Source of the DNA: Hydnum rufescens UP504
Taxonomy: Eukaryota > Basidiomycota > Agaricomycetes > Cantharellales > Hydnaceae
DNA: 64,000 bases
Assembly (NCBI GenBank): GCA_014904985.1
Contig: MU128919.1
Span: 19,879 to 83,878 of the forward strand
Direction of reading: 5' to 3'
Position numbers and translations under genes: made by a program. This document shows, one piece after another, positions 31,264 through 43,600 of the stretch. Each line of letters begins with the position of its first letter. The first letter of the stretch is position 1. The notes beneath the pieces are model-generated. The model saw nothing but the letters and a program-made list of their open reading frames with translations, was not told the DNA's origin and ran no database searches.

Positions 31264-32215
31264 ATGAATTCATTGTACACTCTTGGCCTCCGACAAACCT
31301 CTGCGATACAAGCTGACTTGGAACGGCTGCGGAATGGGGATGTCTCTGTGTCATTGTTAGGTGGGCAAACTTGCCTCACGATGGCCGCTGCCCACAATAC
31401 ATACAATGCATGCACATCTACACGTTTGTCTTCTCTAGGTCAAATATCTGCCTCTTTGGCTGCTTTCAATCGGACTGTGGACGATTATGATTCGATGGCA
31501 AAACGCGAGATGATTAAAGCCAAGCAAGAAAAGGCATTTATGTGCGTATGGCACAACTTTTCCCGTATTTCCGCAACTTTCTTGGATGAAGCCTGAGCTG
31601 TGGGGATTTCCGAAGGCGGGTGCAGAAATTCCGCACAGACTACAATGATCTCCGAAAAGGTTTCGAACATTCCAAATTACTTGCAGAGAATGCGGTGAGA
31701 CGCCCTCCAAAATCACCAGTCGACGTGGTCATAGCTAATTCCTATTTTCAGCATGCTCAATCCCAACGCGCTGACCTTTTCCAGACCCCAAACGCATCGT
31801 CAACACGGCAGCGCTTTCAAGCTCAACCATCCCCTGTCTCCGAATCACCGTTCAATATCGCGCCACCTCCGACTTCGCGACAAGATCACGCACTCAATGA
31901 ACACACATTTCTGCAAGAAACGGAAACCCAGTTAGACAACTTCCTTGCGCAGGGGCAGGAGGTCCTCAACAATTTGATTGACCAACGTCGGGATGTTGAA
32001 GGGAACGCAAAAGCGATTACTGGATGCGGCAAATACCCTCGGCCTTAGTCGAGATGTTATAGGGTGGATCGAACGGCGGAGGTGCGACCTGTGTAATTTC
32101 CCCTAAATCTGCTCGAGGCTAACTTTGGATGCAGTCGAGAGGATACTGTCATCTTTGCGATAGGGCTGTATTTACATTTTTCTGTTTCTGGCTTACATGG
32201 CACTATCTTGGTTAA
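31264..32215 (+). CDS. BOS1: Golgi Qb-SNARE Bos1 / membrin (GOSR2 family)
   Basis: A v/t-SNARE for ER-to-Golgi vesicle fusion. Exon 1 begins MNSLYTLGLRQTSAIQADLE. Introns follow at about 31,362-31,437 (GTGGGC...CTCTAG), 31,543-31,615 (GTGCGT...CGAAG), 31,694-31,751 and 32,083-32,131. The order is: N-terminal helices (VQKFRTDYNDLRKGFEHSKLL), a Ser/Pro-rich linker, the SNARE helix (HALNEHTFLQETETQLDNFL, then LLDAANTLGLSRDVIGWIERR) and a C-terminal membrane anchor ending WHYLG. Two single-base shifts disturb the frame: an extra G in CGTCGGGATG near 31,988, and a missing G in ATAGGGCTG near 32,160. With those compensated the protein is complete, so sequencing error is the simplest explanation. 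Confidence 0.9.
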
Positions 32216-32315
32216 TATATATGTAGCCCTTGGTTCACACTTCTCGAAAACACTGTAATCAATTTTGAGAAACAACACGTGTTAAGCTAAATCTCTTGCG
32301 ATATGGCTAGTAGCG

Positions 32316-32447
32316 CACTTCGGCTACACCAGAAATGCATCTAGGAAATGTGTTTCTCAATATAAAAGGGGTGAAACGACTAGAAGCTTTCCCCTTTTTA
32401 TATTGGGAAACGCGTTTCCCAGAATCGTTTCTCGTGCAGCCGAAGTG
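32316..32447. mobile_element. Short inverted-repeat element (MITE-like)
   Basis: A 132-bp stretch with ends CACTTCGGCTACACCAGAAA and, on the other strand, CACTTCGGCTGCACGAGAAA. The arms continue as diverged inverted repeats (GGGAAACGCGTTTCCC near 32,405; TTTCTCAATATAAAAGGGG near 32,352 against CCCCTTTTATATTGGGAAA), so it can fold almost completely. It lies between BOS1 and the ATPase gene. No clear target-site duplication was found. Confidence 0.65.
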
Positions 32448-32715
32448 GCCCTTTCATTAAAAAACAGTGATTCTCGCTCCACTATCACATTTGCACCTGG
32501 GGATGAAAAAGAAAATACAGGAATCACCGCCGTAAGGCGTTCTGAGTCATCTTATTTGGTGGCATTTCTCAAACTTTATTACATGTTTCCGAAAAGTGCC
32601 AACGTTTTTGCAAGGGGCACGCTTCAATTTGGAAGTACGCGTGAACGGCGAATCCGTGCCGCCCTGACATCTCTGCCACATATCTAGGGATTTGGTCCGT
32701 ACGCCCTCGCCATCC

Positions 32716-35700
32716 ATGGCCTCGCCTCCCAGTCACGGGGAATATGACTATACTGAAGGAGCTAGCCCGTATGAAATCACTCGCGCCCTTTCGGAGCCCG
32801 AGTTTGAAACTCGACCCCGGCGTGATTCTCAAGTAGGTAGCGTATATGACGAAGCAGAGGGAAAACCCAGCCCAGCCATATATGATGGCTACGTGGCAGG
32901 TACAATCCCAAGTAGCGTAACGTCCTATGCATCACGATCGTGTCATTCTGTGGAACCATGAACGACTAGCGAGTAGCAAGCACCGTCGCCCCAGCATATC
33001 CAGAGCAGAGTATAGCGGGATTTCATCCAGTAGACGAAGAAGTACGGAGGATTCCGATGTTGCCTTGGCTGACGATGATGAAGAAGAGTCTCAATATAAT
33101 GAAGATGTCCCGATGATGTTGGGCGGGGCTCCACCCGCGACGGACCTTCTAGACCAAGAACTCGATTGAGACGGAAGACCTCCGAAAGACCTCCTTCCAG
33201 GAACACTGTGCTTGACAGTATCGCTGGAATATTCTCCCGTCCCTCGCACACTCCCGAATCTCTAATGGGTCGTTCGGAATCCATGTCACGCCGGTCATCT
33301 GTGTCTCATGGTTCCACGCGACTATCGAAAATGCGCAGGTCTATGTCGAGCTCCTCAGCGGGCGCCATTGAGCATTCCCTAAGAGACGATAATGACGACG
33401 AGGAGCGTTGGGGCTACTCATCTGGCGAAGAAGGCCAACTATCTCCTACCGAGTTATCAAATCTGTCGAGCCATGATGGTGACATCCTCTGTACGATGGA
33501 ATCATAGTGGGCTCTCGACCAGCTTCGCCGACGACCTCTCTACCGGTCCTGCCTCGTGGTAATGATTCATTCTTTGGTGACACTCGCATTGACATGAGTG
33601 TCGAGCTCGGATTCCAGGAATTACCCAAACCTCCACCTGGACCTCCGAGTCGTCAGTCTGTGTACATCGTCGATGAAGACATGACTGTTCTCTTTGTCGG
33701 ATATGAGGTACTCAGCTGGCGAAGGTGGGCGTGGCTAGCTGGATGTATAGTTTCATTTGGGGCCCTTGGTCTTGCTGGACTTTGGAATCCCAGGCTCTGG
33801 TTACGTTGGGTAGCTAGAGAGGTGCCCTTCGAATCTTTGGGTGAGCTAGGTTCTGGGGAAGGGATTATAATGGCCGAGGTGCGAGATGGCCTCTATCATG
33901 CGGTGGTGGGGGACACTCAATTCATTGCTGTAGACGCCATATCGGGACATCTCGCTGCCAAGGATCGCTACACCCAACTATCCATATTCCCTATCATCTA
34001 TATTCCCACCTGCATCACCATCGGATCCAGCCTCCGGCTCCAGGCCCGTTAGTGCTGTGAACGTGGCACCTTCCTCTTCCCACAGACTTAATACAGTGGA
34101 TAGATCCATGGGCTTCCTTGGCGCCATGCCGCCTGACCAAGTGAATGGACTGAAGATCCTAGATTACCGGTACGTCCGATTCGTCCTGGATCACAATACC
34201 GGTCTATTCGAGGTCCTGAGGTACGATACCGTAATGTAAGCTGTTTACAAGCCTGTTGACTGGGTGCCAATTCATTACTCAGAGACTGGAGGGATCCCGG
34301 CGCCATCTCGGTATCCACTGTCTGTCACGGTATAGATAGCGAAACTCGCAAACAAAGGGCCATTTTGTTTGGGGAGAACATCATCGATATGCCTGGGAAG
34401 CCTGTGTTTACTTTGCTCATCGAGGAGGTGATTTTTCTTCCTATTGGGATTCATCATGATCCATGGCTCATTTGGGTTCTCGGTAGGCTCTGCACCCTTT
34501 CTACGTGTTTCAGATTGCCAGTATTATCCTTTGGTCCCTCGATGATTATTATTACTACGCATTCTGTATCGCTTTAATGTCAACATTTAGTGTAGTTACA
34601 ACATTGGTGGAGACTAAGAAGGTCAGTGTTGAGTGAATATGCCTGTCTTCCTATCTTACCTCTCTTGTTAGACTGTGGAACGCATGAGAGAAATGTCAAA
34701 ATTCTCATGTCCTGTACAGATCCTTTCCGAGGGGAATTGTGGGTGGTATTTATTGGCTAGACCGCCTTCGCTTATGTCCTTCATTACGTGTAGGGAAAAC
34801 CGTTTCCTCCGTCGATTTGATTCCCGGAGATGTTGTCAATATCATGGCGGAAAACATCTCCTTGTTCCCCGCAGACATGCTTCTTCTTTCAGGAGACGCC
34901 ATCGTGAACGAATCTATGCTAACGGGGGAGAGCGTGCCCATTGGAAAGACTCCTATCAAAGATCAAGACCTTGTGCGCTGGAAAGATGGCATAGAAATAG
35001 GTCCCGAGACGGCCAAAGGATTTCTCTATGCAGGGACAAAGGTTGTTCGCATCAGAGGTGGCGTCAATGGTCCAGAGGGTGAACAAGCTCTAGCTCTAGT
35101 CGTTCATACTGGTATGTATCTTCTTACACGTGGCACAATGTGGGCGCTTGATTGAATGCATTCCAGGTTTCAACACCACAAAAGGATCGCTCATTCGTTC
35201 GATGTTATTCCCAAAGCCCATAGGCTTCAAGTTTTATCGTGATTCTATGAGATTCATTGCCTTCCTGGCATGTGTCGCTGGTGTCGGGTTTTTAGCAAGC
35301 GTGGTACAATTCGTCAAACTGGGTGTGAGTAGAGCTTGGGGCAGCACCAAGTTACGTGACAATTATTAAATTATTTCCCAACAGATCAAATTTCACACCA
35401 TTCTCGTTCGAGCATTGGACCTTGTTACCATCGTTGTCCCCCCTGCATTACCTGCCACACTCTCAATTGGCACTACCTTTGCCATAAATCGCTTGCGCAA
35501 GCTTGGTATCTTCTGTATTTCCCCAAATCGTATTAACATAGCGGGCAGGATCAACGTCATCTGTTTTGACAAAACTGGACTCTTACCGAAGACGGACTGG
35601 ATATTCTGGGGGTCCGATGTCTAGATCGTAGTGGTGATTTGTTCGGTGAACTCATCACAGACGTTCACGACCTTCCTACCGTCGGTGGAACCCCTGGCAA

Positions 35701-38243
35701 AGCGAGTTTTTTGCACGCCCTTGCAACCTGCCACTCGCTCAAAGTCCTAGATGGCAACATTCTCGGGGATCCCCTAGACGCCCGCATGTTCGAATTTACT
35801 CACTGGACTATCGAGGAGGGTCGGACCGGCCCCCCTGGTCAGAATAGTATGGCTAACACTAGACAATCAGCTGCCTCTCGACCTACCGCGCTTGTCCAAA
35901 CTGTGGTACGACCGCCAGGAAGTGCCGGGTTCCGTGTCGAAGATGCTCTGAAGGCGGGAACCAAGGCAAATATGCTATCGATTTCCTGAGCATCAAATAC
36001 TGACCTAGGAGACGTGGATGCAGCACGCACATTTCCTTGAATTGGGTGTGATTCGAATATTCGAGTTCCTATCCACGCTGCGGCGAATGAGCGTCGTTGT
36101 CAAGCGACTGAAGAGCTCAAGTATGGAGATTTATGTGAAAGGCGCTCCCGAGGTTATGAGCGAGATTTGTGACCCTTCTACCTGTGTGTCTTCGTGGATG
36201 CGGTCGAAATTTGAAAGCTAACTAAGCAACGGTTGACCAGTCCCGAAGGACTACGATGATCTGTTAAGTTATTATACGAGGCATGGCTATCGAGTTATTG
36301 CCATCGCGGGGAAAAGCATCGAGGGTTTGTCTTGGCTCAAAGCGCAGCGAATGAAGAGGTACGGCGTTGTATGGAGTATGCGTTCTTCCCCTCATCAAGT
36401 CCCCCCTTTGTCTTGGGAAGGGATCAGGCGGAATCAGGCTTGCGTTTCCTTGGCTTGATCATCTTCGAGAACAAGCTCAAACCTGGTACCGCACCAGCGA
36501 TCCAAACCCTCAGAAGCGCGCATCTCGCGATACGGATGGTTACAGGGGATAATCACCGCACGGCGATCAGCGTTGCACGAGAATGTGGCTTGATCACTCA
36601 GTCCATGCATGTATTCTTTCCGGTATTTGTAGTTGGTTAGTGCATCGGACCAGGGCCACTTACTTTCTCTAACCTGCTGATGGGCGTTACACAGGCAATC
36701 CTGAGAGCCCGGCATCGAAGCTAGAATGGACTAGTGTTGATGACGAAATGCTCAAACTAGATGCATATAGTCTTAAACCTTTACCGCCACGAGGGCACCA
36801 TATCATCGAATCCGGTGACATTGCGTATCACGATTATACCTTGGCTCTTACAGGCGACGTATTCCGCTGGATGATAAATAACGCACCTCTTGAGACTTTG
36901 CAACGTGTGCGTACTTATCACATTCACTCATGGGTCCTCGACCCCACTGATGCACCAGCAACTTAGATGTTCGTCAAGGCGCAGATATTTGCCCGCATGT
37001 CCCCAGATGAAAAACATGAACTTGTTAGCCGTTTGCAGTCGCTCGGTTATACAGTTGCTTTCTGCGGGGACGGTGCCAACGATTGCGGTGCTCTTAAAGC
37101 TGCGGATGTCGGCTTGTCACTTTCTGAAGCAGAGGCCTCTGTCGCAGCGCCCTTCACATCCCGGACCCCGGATATCAGTTGTGTTATCGAGGTCATTAAG
37201 CAAGGTCGCGCTGCTCTGGTTACTAGCTTCAGCTGTTTTAAATATATGCACGTGATTTCGCCGTGTGTGACTGGCCCCCGCGCTGATGATTGCTATTTAG
37301 GGCCCTGTATTCTATTATTCAGTTTACCACCATCACATTATTGTATTCTTTCGCGTCATCTCTGGGGGATCTCCAGGTTCGTCCCCACATGTTGTATGGT
37401 TCGTGGGTCTTGAATCTCATCGTTGGCCCACAAGTTTTTGTACATAGACCTCTTTATAATCATTCCGGTTGCCGTGACGAGTGAGTGTGACCTTGGTGTC
37501 GACCACTCGTTTTCTGACTTGGAATTGTAGTGGGCCGCACGCTTCCTTACAATCGTATTCATCCCCAACCACCGACAGCATCCCTGGTCTCCCCGCAGGT
37601 TTTGTCTAGTATCATTGGGCAGATTATTTTGACCAGTGCCTTTCAGTTCTGGGCCTTTTTCTGGGCGCGATCACAGCCTTGGTAAGCTTGTCCGCACCGC
37701 TTACTCACCATACATCGATAGCTCAATGTCTGACTAGGTATCTTCCACCTCACCCCGCCTCTGGGAGTGATGGCTTGGACGCAATGAATTATGAGAACAC
37801 AGTTCTGTTCCTTATATCATCGTTCCAGTACATTTTCGTGGCTGCAGTCTTTAGCATCGGCCCACCATACAGGCTGCCACTCTGGACCAATGGTTCGTCT
37901 GCTATCTTATAATTCAACACTGAAAAGATGATCATACAAGAATAATTCCAACGATGCAGTCCTATTGATGCTCTGCATCGTGGTCCTGACTGCGTTCAGT
38001 GCGCTCGTCCTTCTTGCTCCACCCACGATCGCCTCTTCAGTGCTTGGAATCCTGGCCATTCCCCTATCTGCTCGACTAACGCTGCTGGGCGGTGTGGTCA
38101 CGAATGCATTGCTCTGTGGTGCAATGGAGCGGTGGGAGCCATTGGCCAAAGTTGTAGTGTGGGTAGGTGCGAGTGTGAACGGTCGGCCGAGACGGGCGTT
38201 CCGAGACGGGAGATTGTACAAGGCTGTGGAAAGCGGAATGTGA
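32716..38243 (+). CDS. P5B-type cation/polyamine ATPase (Ypk9/ATP13A2-like)
   Basis: A P-type ATPase of the P5B group, which sits in vacuolar/lysosomal membranes. After a long Ser-rich, acidic N-terminus come [16 protein letters not shown] (33,660), [18 protein letters not shown] (34,171), [19 protein letters not shown], the A-domain [11 protein letters not shown] (34,908), and the P5B signature [12 protein letters not shown] (35,437). These are followed by the phosphorylation loop ICFDKTG (35,560), [11 protein letters not shown] (36,139), [10 protein letters not shown] (36,538) and [16 protein letters not shown] (37,069), then C-terminal membrane helices to TGA 38,243. Several short introns are visible. 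The frame is broken at the phosphorylation loop, where one base is missing after DKTGG, and at other points near short homopolymers (about 33,160 and 33,500). It is either an assembly-damaged functional gene or a young pseudogene. Confidence 0.88.
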
Positions 38244-39428
38244 TAACTATAGCAGGAGACAGAGAACCCTTAACAAGCACCATTGTCTCTGCGTTCGCTA
38301 CAAGCTCGCTTACTTGCAATAACTCGCAGAACCGCAAGACGCTCATATCGATGTAGCGAGAGGCGTGGCCCCATGGCCATGAAGCTAGGATTATGGTTAA
38401 TGACCATTGTTAGTTTGCCTCTTCTCTTCATCAAAACCTCAGATGCCTGCCAATTTTACAGCTACTCGATATCTGATGCCCTGACTCACGAGGTTGCTAT
38501 TGTTGAGCTGCTCACGCATGTAATAAAAAAAATCTGGGGATTCATAGCACATTGAACGCATACTCATCGTCCAGGTACCCCAGACCGATGACTGCGACGG
38601 AGGCACTATGTGATCTGGATGGTGTGTACAATGAATGAGTCGTAAATTTAATGCACGCACGCACAAGACAAGGCCACAAAATCAATATAAATCCTGACCT
38701 TCACAATGGACCTCGGGTTTTCGGGCACGTAGAGATGAGAACAGCGAAGAAGAACCTAGCAAACCGAGTTGGAATGCGGAGTAGGACATTCGAGGGTGGA
38801 CTAAGGCTGGGAAAGCAGGTACACACTTTCCAGTTTTGAATCGCGGCGACGAGTTCGAGATGATGCCATTCTACCTCGAGTTCTACCGCAAGAAAAGAAG
38901 TCATAATCGAGGCAGCAGTAGATATTAGTCTTTCTGATTCTAAGAGCTGTAGGGAGAATGCGACCTGGGAGTCTGGGACGCAGCAGGTGGACAGCCCAGT
39001 GTCTTGCTGGAACACCAGCGGTACTTGTCCTGTTACCCCGTGGGGAAGAAATCGGAGGACCCGGTATTCGGTGTAGAAGTTGGTTGTGACTCCGGAGAGG
39101 CACGCGTACGTCGACGTTGTTGAGTTCCGACGCTCAATGAAAACTGGACTCTGCAACCTCATCTGCGGATTGCTCAAGGTGCTCGAGGTGTTCATCAACG
39201 TCGTCAAGGCAGCTAAGGATAAGTTGCCCCATCCACGTGGTATTTGTGCTCAACGCCGCTGGTTGCCACCCTGATCACTTCTGCCTGTGGTTGCTTCCTG
39301 GCTGGTCTTCTTTGGCCTTTCTTTATTTCTAATTCGCTGTGCGCCGGACGTACTTTCCTTCGCAGACGACCGCTCCTTTCGGGTGTTGTTCTCTTTCGAT
39401 TCTGTCCTGCAGGCCCAGGACTCGCCAA
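38244..39428. other. Interval without recognised gene
   Basis: A minus-strand frame at 39,207-38,701 is open for 168 codons with a few Cys and hydrophobic residues, but it has no recognised domain and competes with a plus-strand frame at 39,080-39,274. Neither is supported well enough to call a gene. Confidence 0.4.
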
Positions 39429-40402
39429 ATGGCCTTGAACTTCACTCTTTTTACCCTGTACACTTTCGCTTTTCTATTTATTCTATCGCCAGTGGGAGCC
39501 AGGCCATGGGCCACCAAACTAGAAAACGAGTTCGGGGGTACATTGGTTGATCGGGCGAGGTTCACGAAAACGACCACCGTCACTGATAAGTGCGTTACAT
39601 ATTTCCCCCGCCCCTCTTCCAGTGGTTGACCCCTCAGCCCACGGACGCGTGATGACTTTTGCAGTGGTACCGTCTTCATCCGAACATGCACAATCACTCT
39701 CACCCCAACAGTAGTAAACGGACAATCCAAGTTTGTGGAGGTCACTTCGTGCACCGATGTCCCCGTGGATGGCGGAAGCACGTCCATAATGACGGCGTCT
39801 ACGACGTCAATCGGCGCCTCAATAACTGCCAGCACCCTTTCCATGTCAGCTACTACTACCCCGACGACCACCAGCACTCCAATTGGTGTAGGAGTACGCG
39901 CCTCCACCTTGATCAAACTCGCATGATCCACACTGTATTCACTCTACTCTTAATCCGCATATAGGTCATCAGTTCAATACCGATACCGCCAAGTTCATCG
40001 GCCCCCAACCCAACCTCAAGTGAAGGAGCCACTAGGGCCACACAGACTAATACCCAATCTGGATCCTCCGTAACTGCATCTTCCACTGAGTCTCCCAAGG
40101 CTCCAGCAGGTGCAGCCGCCGTCCCCGGCAAGACACTCTCCGTCCTGCCCATCGGACTCGGTGTGTTCGCCGGCGTGTCAGCTATTGCCCTCGCTGTTGT
40201 CGGGTGGGTCACGTACGAGCGAACGAAGTACCGGAAAGTGAGGATCGCTCTCTCTCTCCCTCTCTCTTTGGCTCCTGGTCCTCCTCCTTCGTGCTAGACG
40301 TCAAAATAGGTTGCTGATGGCATTGTTTGTCGACAGAATTTCCGAGCCAGAAAGCAGGCGGAACTGGCGATGGGCTATGATGCCATGGGATCTCGAATGT
40401 AG
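39429..40402 (+). CDS. Secretory single-pass membrane protein with Ser/Thr-rich ectodomain
   Basis: Three introns give one continuous frame. Exon 1 from ATG 39,429 encodes a signal peptide (MALNFTLFTLYTFAFLFIL) and ends near 39,588. An intron (GTGCGT...TTGCAG) joins to GTVFIRTCTITLTPTVV. A Ser/Thr-rich stretch follows (STSIMTASTTSIGASITAST). A second intron (about 39,887-39,965, GTAGGA...CATATAG) leads to more Ser/Thr/Pro, then a membrane helix (PIGLGVFAGVSAIALAVVGW near 40,150) and a basic tail. A third intron (GTGAGG...CGACAG) precedes the last exon ending at TAG 40,402. The layout is that of mucin-like wall-stress sensor proteins (Wsc/Mid2-like), but no WSC domain is present, so the role is inferred only from architecture. 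Confidence 0.75.
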
Positions 40403-40631
40403 TGATTTAGTGGTACTGATTGAGCGACTACGTATACTGCTACTGTACAACTTTCTTCGTTAGCTATACTTTCGGGCAATGTATTGTCTCCAACTCTTAT
40501 AATACATAAGAGAGCATGACTCCAGTAACTAGTAACATATTAAGGGGTATTATTACTGCAAGATAGACACTTGGGACGACACAATAAAATCAGTACAGAG
40601 GCGGAACTTTTCCGAGAACATAAAGGTCACA

Positions 40632-43600
40632 TCATATTCTTCCATTCCCATTCCCATTCCCATTACCGCTCTCATTCTCATCCCCATTGTCATGCCGAGT
40701 TGTCCCTCCGACTCCTGTGGGCTCCGCATCAGGATGCCGTGTGGCTTGAAGCAAGGTTAACACGACCGGTATCAGGCTATTTTGCAGGCACATGACGACA
40801 AGTTCATGGCCCACAATAGGGCCAGCTCTCTTGCTGACATTGCTCTCGGACGTGCCATTAGACGTCGGTCGTGGGTCCAAAGGCACCGGAGAGGGGATGA
40901 TTGCGTCCCGAAGCACTTGGACAGCCATCTGCTCGGCGACTTGCTGGACTCGAACGGACGCGGTGGATTGCGACGCACTGCTCTCTGCAACGCGACCGTG
41001 GACGTGTCGCCGCAACAGGCTCTGCCATTGTTGATATTCCTCGTCTTCCGGAATGTTGAACCGGTATTTCCGCTTAACCCCAGTGGGATTAACAAATCCC
41101 ACGGTGAACGAGTTTCGCATGAAAGACCGCTCGACAAGTATTGATCGTGTGAGGGGAAGGTTGGAGTAACGGGCAGCGTTAGCCCCGGATCGCACCATGA
41201 TCATGTCCTTGGCGCCTAGGGTCGAGCCAACAACCACGAAAGAAGCCTCATGTGATCGACTAAAATCCAAAACGGGCGGATCGAAGAACAAATCTGGCCC
41301 ATGCAGATGGATCCGGAAATTAGCATCTGGTTGAGGAATCTTGATCGTGATCGATGACGAGTGTGCGCGTGCCGTCAACTTATTGGGGATCGGAATAGGG
41401 AGTGTAGCTTGAATCTCGGACGCGCGGTCCGTGGGAGCCAACGCTTGTACCAACCTCTCGTTCCTGATCGAAATGTAGACCTTCTGCAGTAAATCATCCG
41501 TGACCAGAGAGTGAGGATCCACCACCCGAAACGCATCGATAAAATCGCGTGCCAAGATCTGGCTGTTGGGTGGCTTCATGGTCGGTGTGTTATCAAGACC
41601 ATCTTGATGTACGACGCTATTGAGCTGTATGATCGCTAATACGAGACGAGTCGCAAGATCGTGGTCGAACGTTACAACCCCTTTATTCATGTCGAACCAT
41701 CGGCTGGCGAATGTTGTGAGAGAATGTTCAACAGCGATTGCCTCTGAAGGCAAATGGATCGCTAGGAGGAAAACCCGCAGTGCCAGATCGATCCGCATGC
41801 CCTTGAAAGGAAATCGGTCCAGATACGCCCGAAGAACCGCTTTGTTTGACCGTCGAGAAAGATACTGGCCCAACACCACGGAGTCCAAACCGACGGATCT
41901 ATACAACAAATTCCCGATTGTAGGGGGATCCATCGTTAATTCGGAGCGCTCGATGCACTGTGCAATGGCATCGTCCGGACCACTGGGAAATTGGCGTACG
42001 AATGATTTGACGGTGCTGAGTTGCATGAAATCCGGGTTGTCTGGTCCGAATGGATTTGAAGACCAATTTTGTGCAGTTCAACCACGTTTCGAACCAGTAC
42101 CGTACGATTAAGCGACTGCTGGACAATATCCTCACCATGGAACTTGGCGATAACGAGAATATCGTTGAAGAGCAAGAGAAGCCGGTTTTTCACTTCGTTT
42201 GGACTGACAATTTGACGGGCAATCGTGGAGAGGACAAACTTTCTCGGAGGCGTACCCAGAGATGCACTGCCTCGAACAGATAGGGAGTCCCCAGCATTCA
42301 AGATCGAGTCAAGTCGTTGCAAAACAAATGACGATTTGGAAGTACGAACGGATGAGATCACAGGAGGGGGAGAGGGAGTCTGGGGATCAGGGTTGGGTTG
42401 TGTCTGAGATTGAGATTGAGAGGGGGATGGCGATGGAGATTGAGACTGAGATTGAGATTGGGGCGGAGATTGAGATTGGGGCGGAGATTGAGATTGGGGC
42501 GGAGATTGAGATTGGGGCGGAGATTGAGATTGGGGCGGGGATTGAGATTGGGGCGGAGATTGAGATTGAGGTGGAGACTGAGGTAGAGGTTGAGACTGGG
42601 GTAATTGGTGATTCGAAGGACTAGGCGATGACTGTGGAAGCGGTGATGTATGTAAGCTAGACGGGGAGGAAGATGAAAGTGATCCATGGCCATTGCCATT
42701 GACCTCCAGCGTCTGACGCACAAGATTGGGTACCTTCTCATTCGTAATGGACTGCGTGGAAGACGTGCTGATCGAGGGAGAGTGACTACTGCCCATTGTT
42801 GGCGATCCAGTCATTCTTCTTAGATACTCCTGGGCTGCCTTGCGGCGTGAGCCCGCCCGCGGAGTGACGCTGGTGGTACGATCTGCGCGCTCGTCCCTTT
42901 CAGTTCCAGAATCAGCTCCTCGCATACGTTCCGACAGGAGATCTGTCAGAGAGGGCTTTCGTTTACCATGCTGGCGCACGGTGCCAGTGTCCGAGACAGA
43001 CCCATTGGAATGGGAATGGGAATGGCCATTTATCGAGGGTTGGGGAGTCAACCTCCCGTCTTTCTTGCGCTGTGTCAGCCATCGCAATGCAGCTTCCTTC
43101 GTTTGTGGGAGGGTAAGTTGCTTCGGGGCAGAAGGGCTCGGAGGAAGGTTGAAGAAACTAGGGGTGATAGGTCTGTCTTCCCAGCCACTACTTTCACCAG
43201 GAGAAACTGCTTCGCCGCCGGATCTATACCTCGCCAGTAGACGAGAATCGGACGCCTGGTGGACTAAACCAGGTTCCGGTGAGTTGACCCTGGTGTTCGG
43301 GGCGGTCCCCGGGTTAGGGGACAGACCATCCCCAGATGCGGAAAGAGAGAGTCGCCGATGTCTCGTTCGTCGTTCTTCCTCCAGCCTGATAAGGCCAGGT
43401 AATGGCATGAGCTTGGGATCATTGTACTTTGCCATCGAAGCAGAAAATGGAGGAACAGGTGAGAATCCGCTACGTGAGGGAGGGACAGCATTTGCTGCCA
43501 GCGAGAGCAATGAAGCAGCTGATAATTGCGTCTGGCCCTGCGAAATCTGAGACGATGGACTTCCGTTTACTGTGCCTACATCAGTCTTCCCACTTGTCCC

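Noticed and set aside
42398..42586. Arg/Leu-rich plus-strand ORF
   Set aside because: Shadow of the 18-bp minisatellite in the ARF-GEF coding strand.
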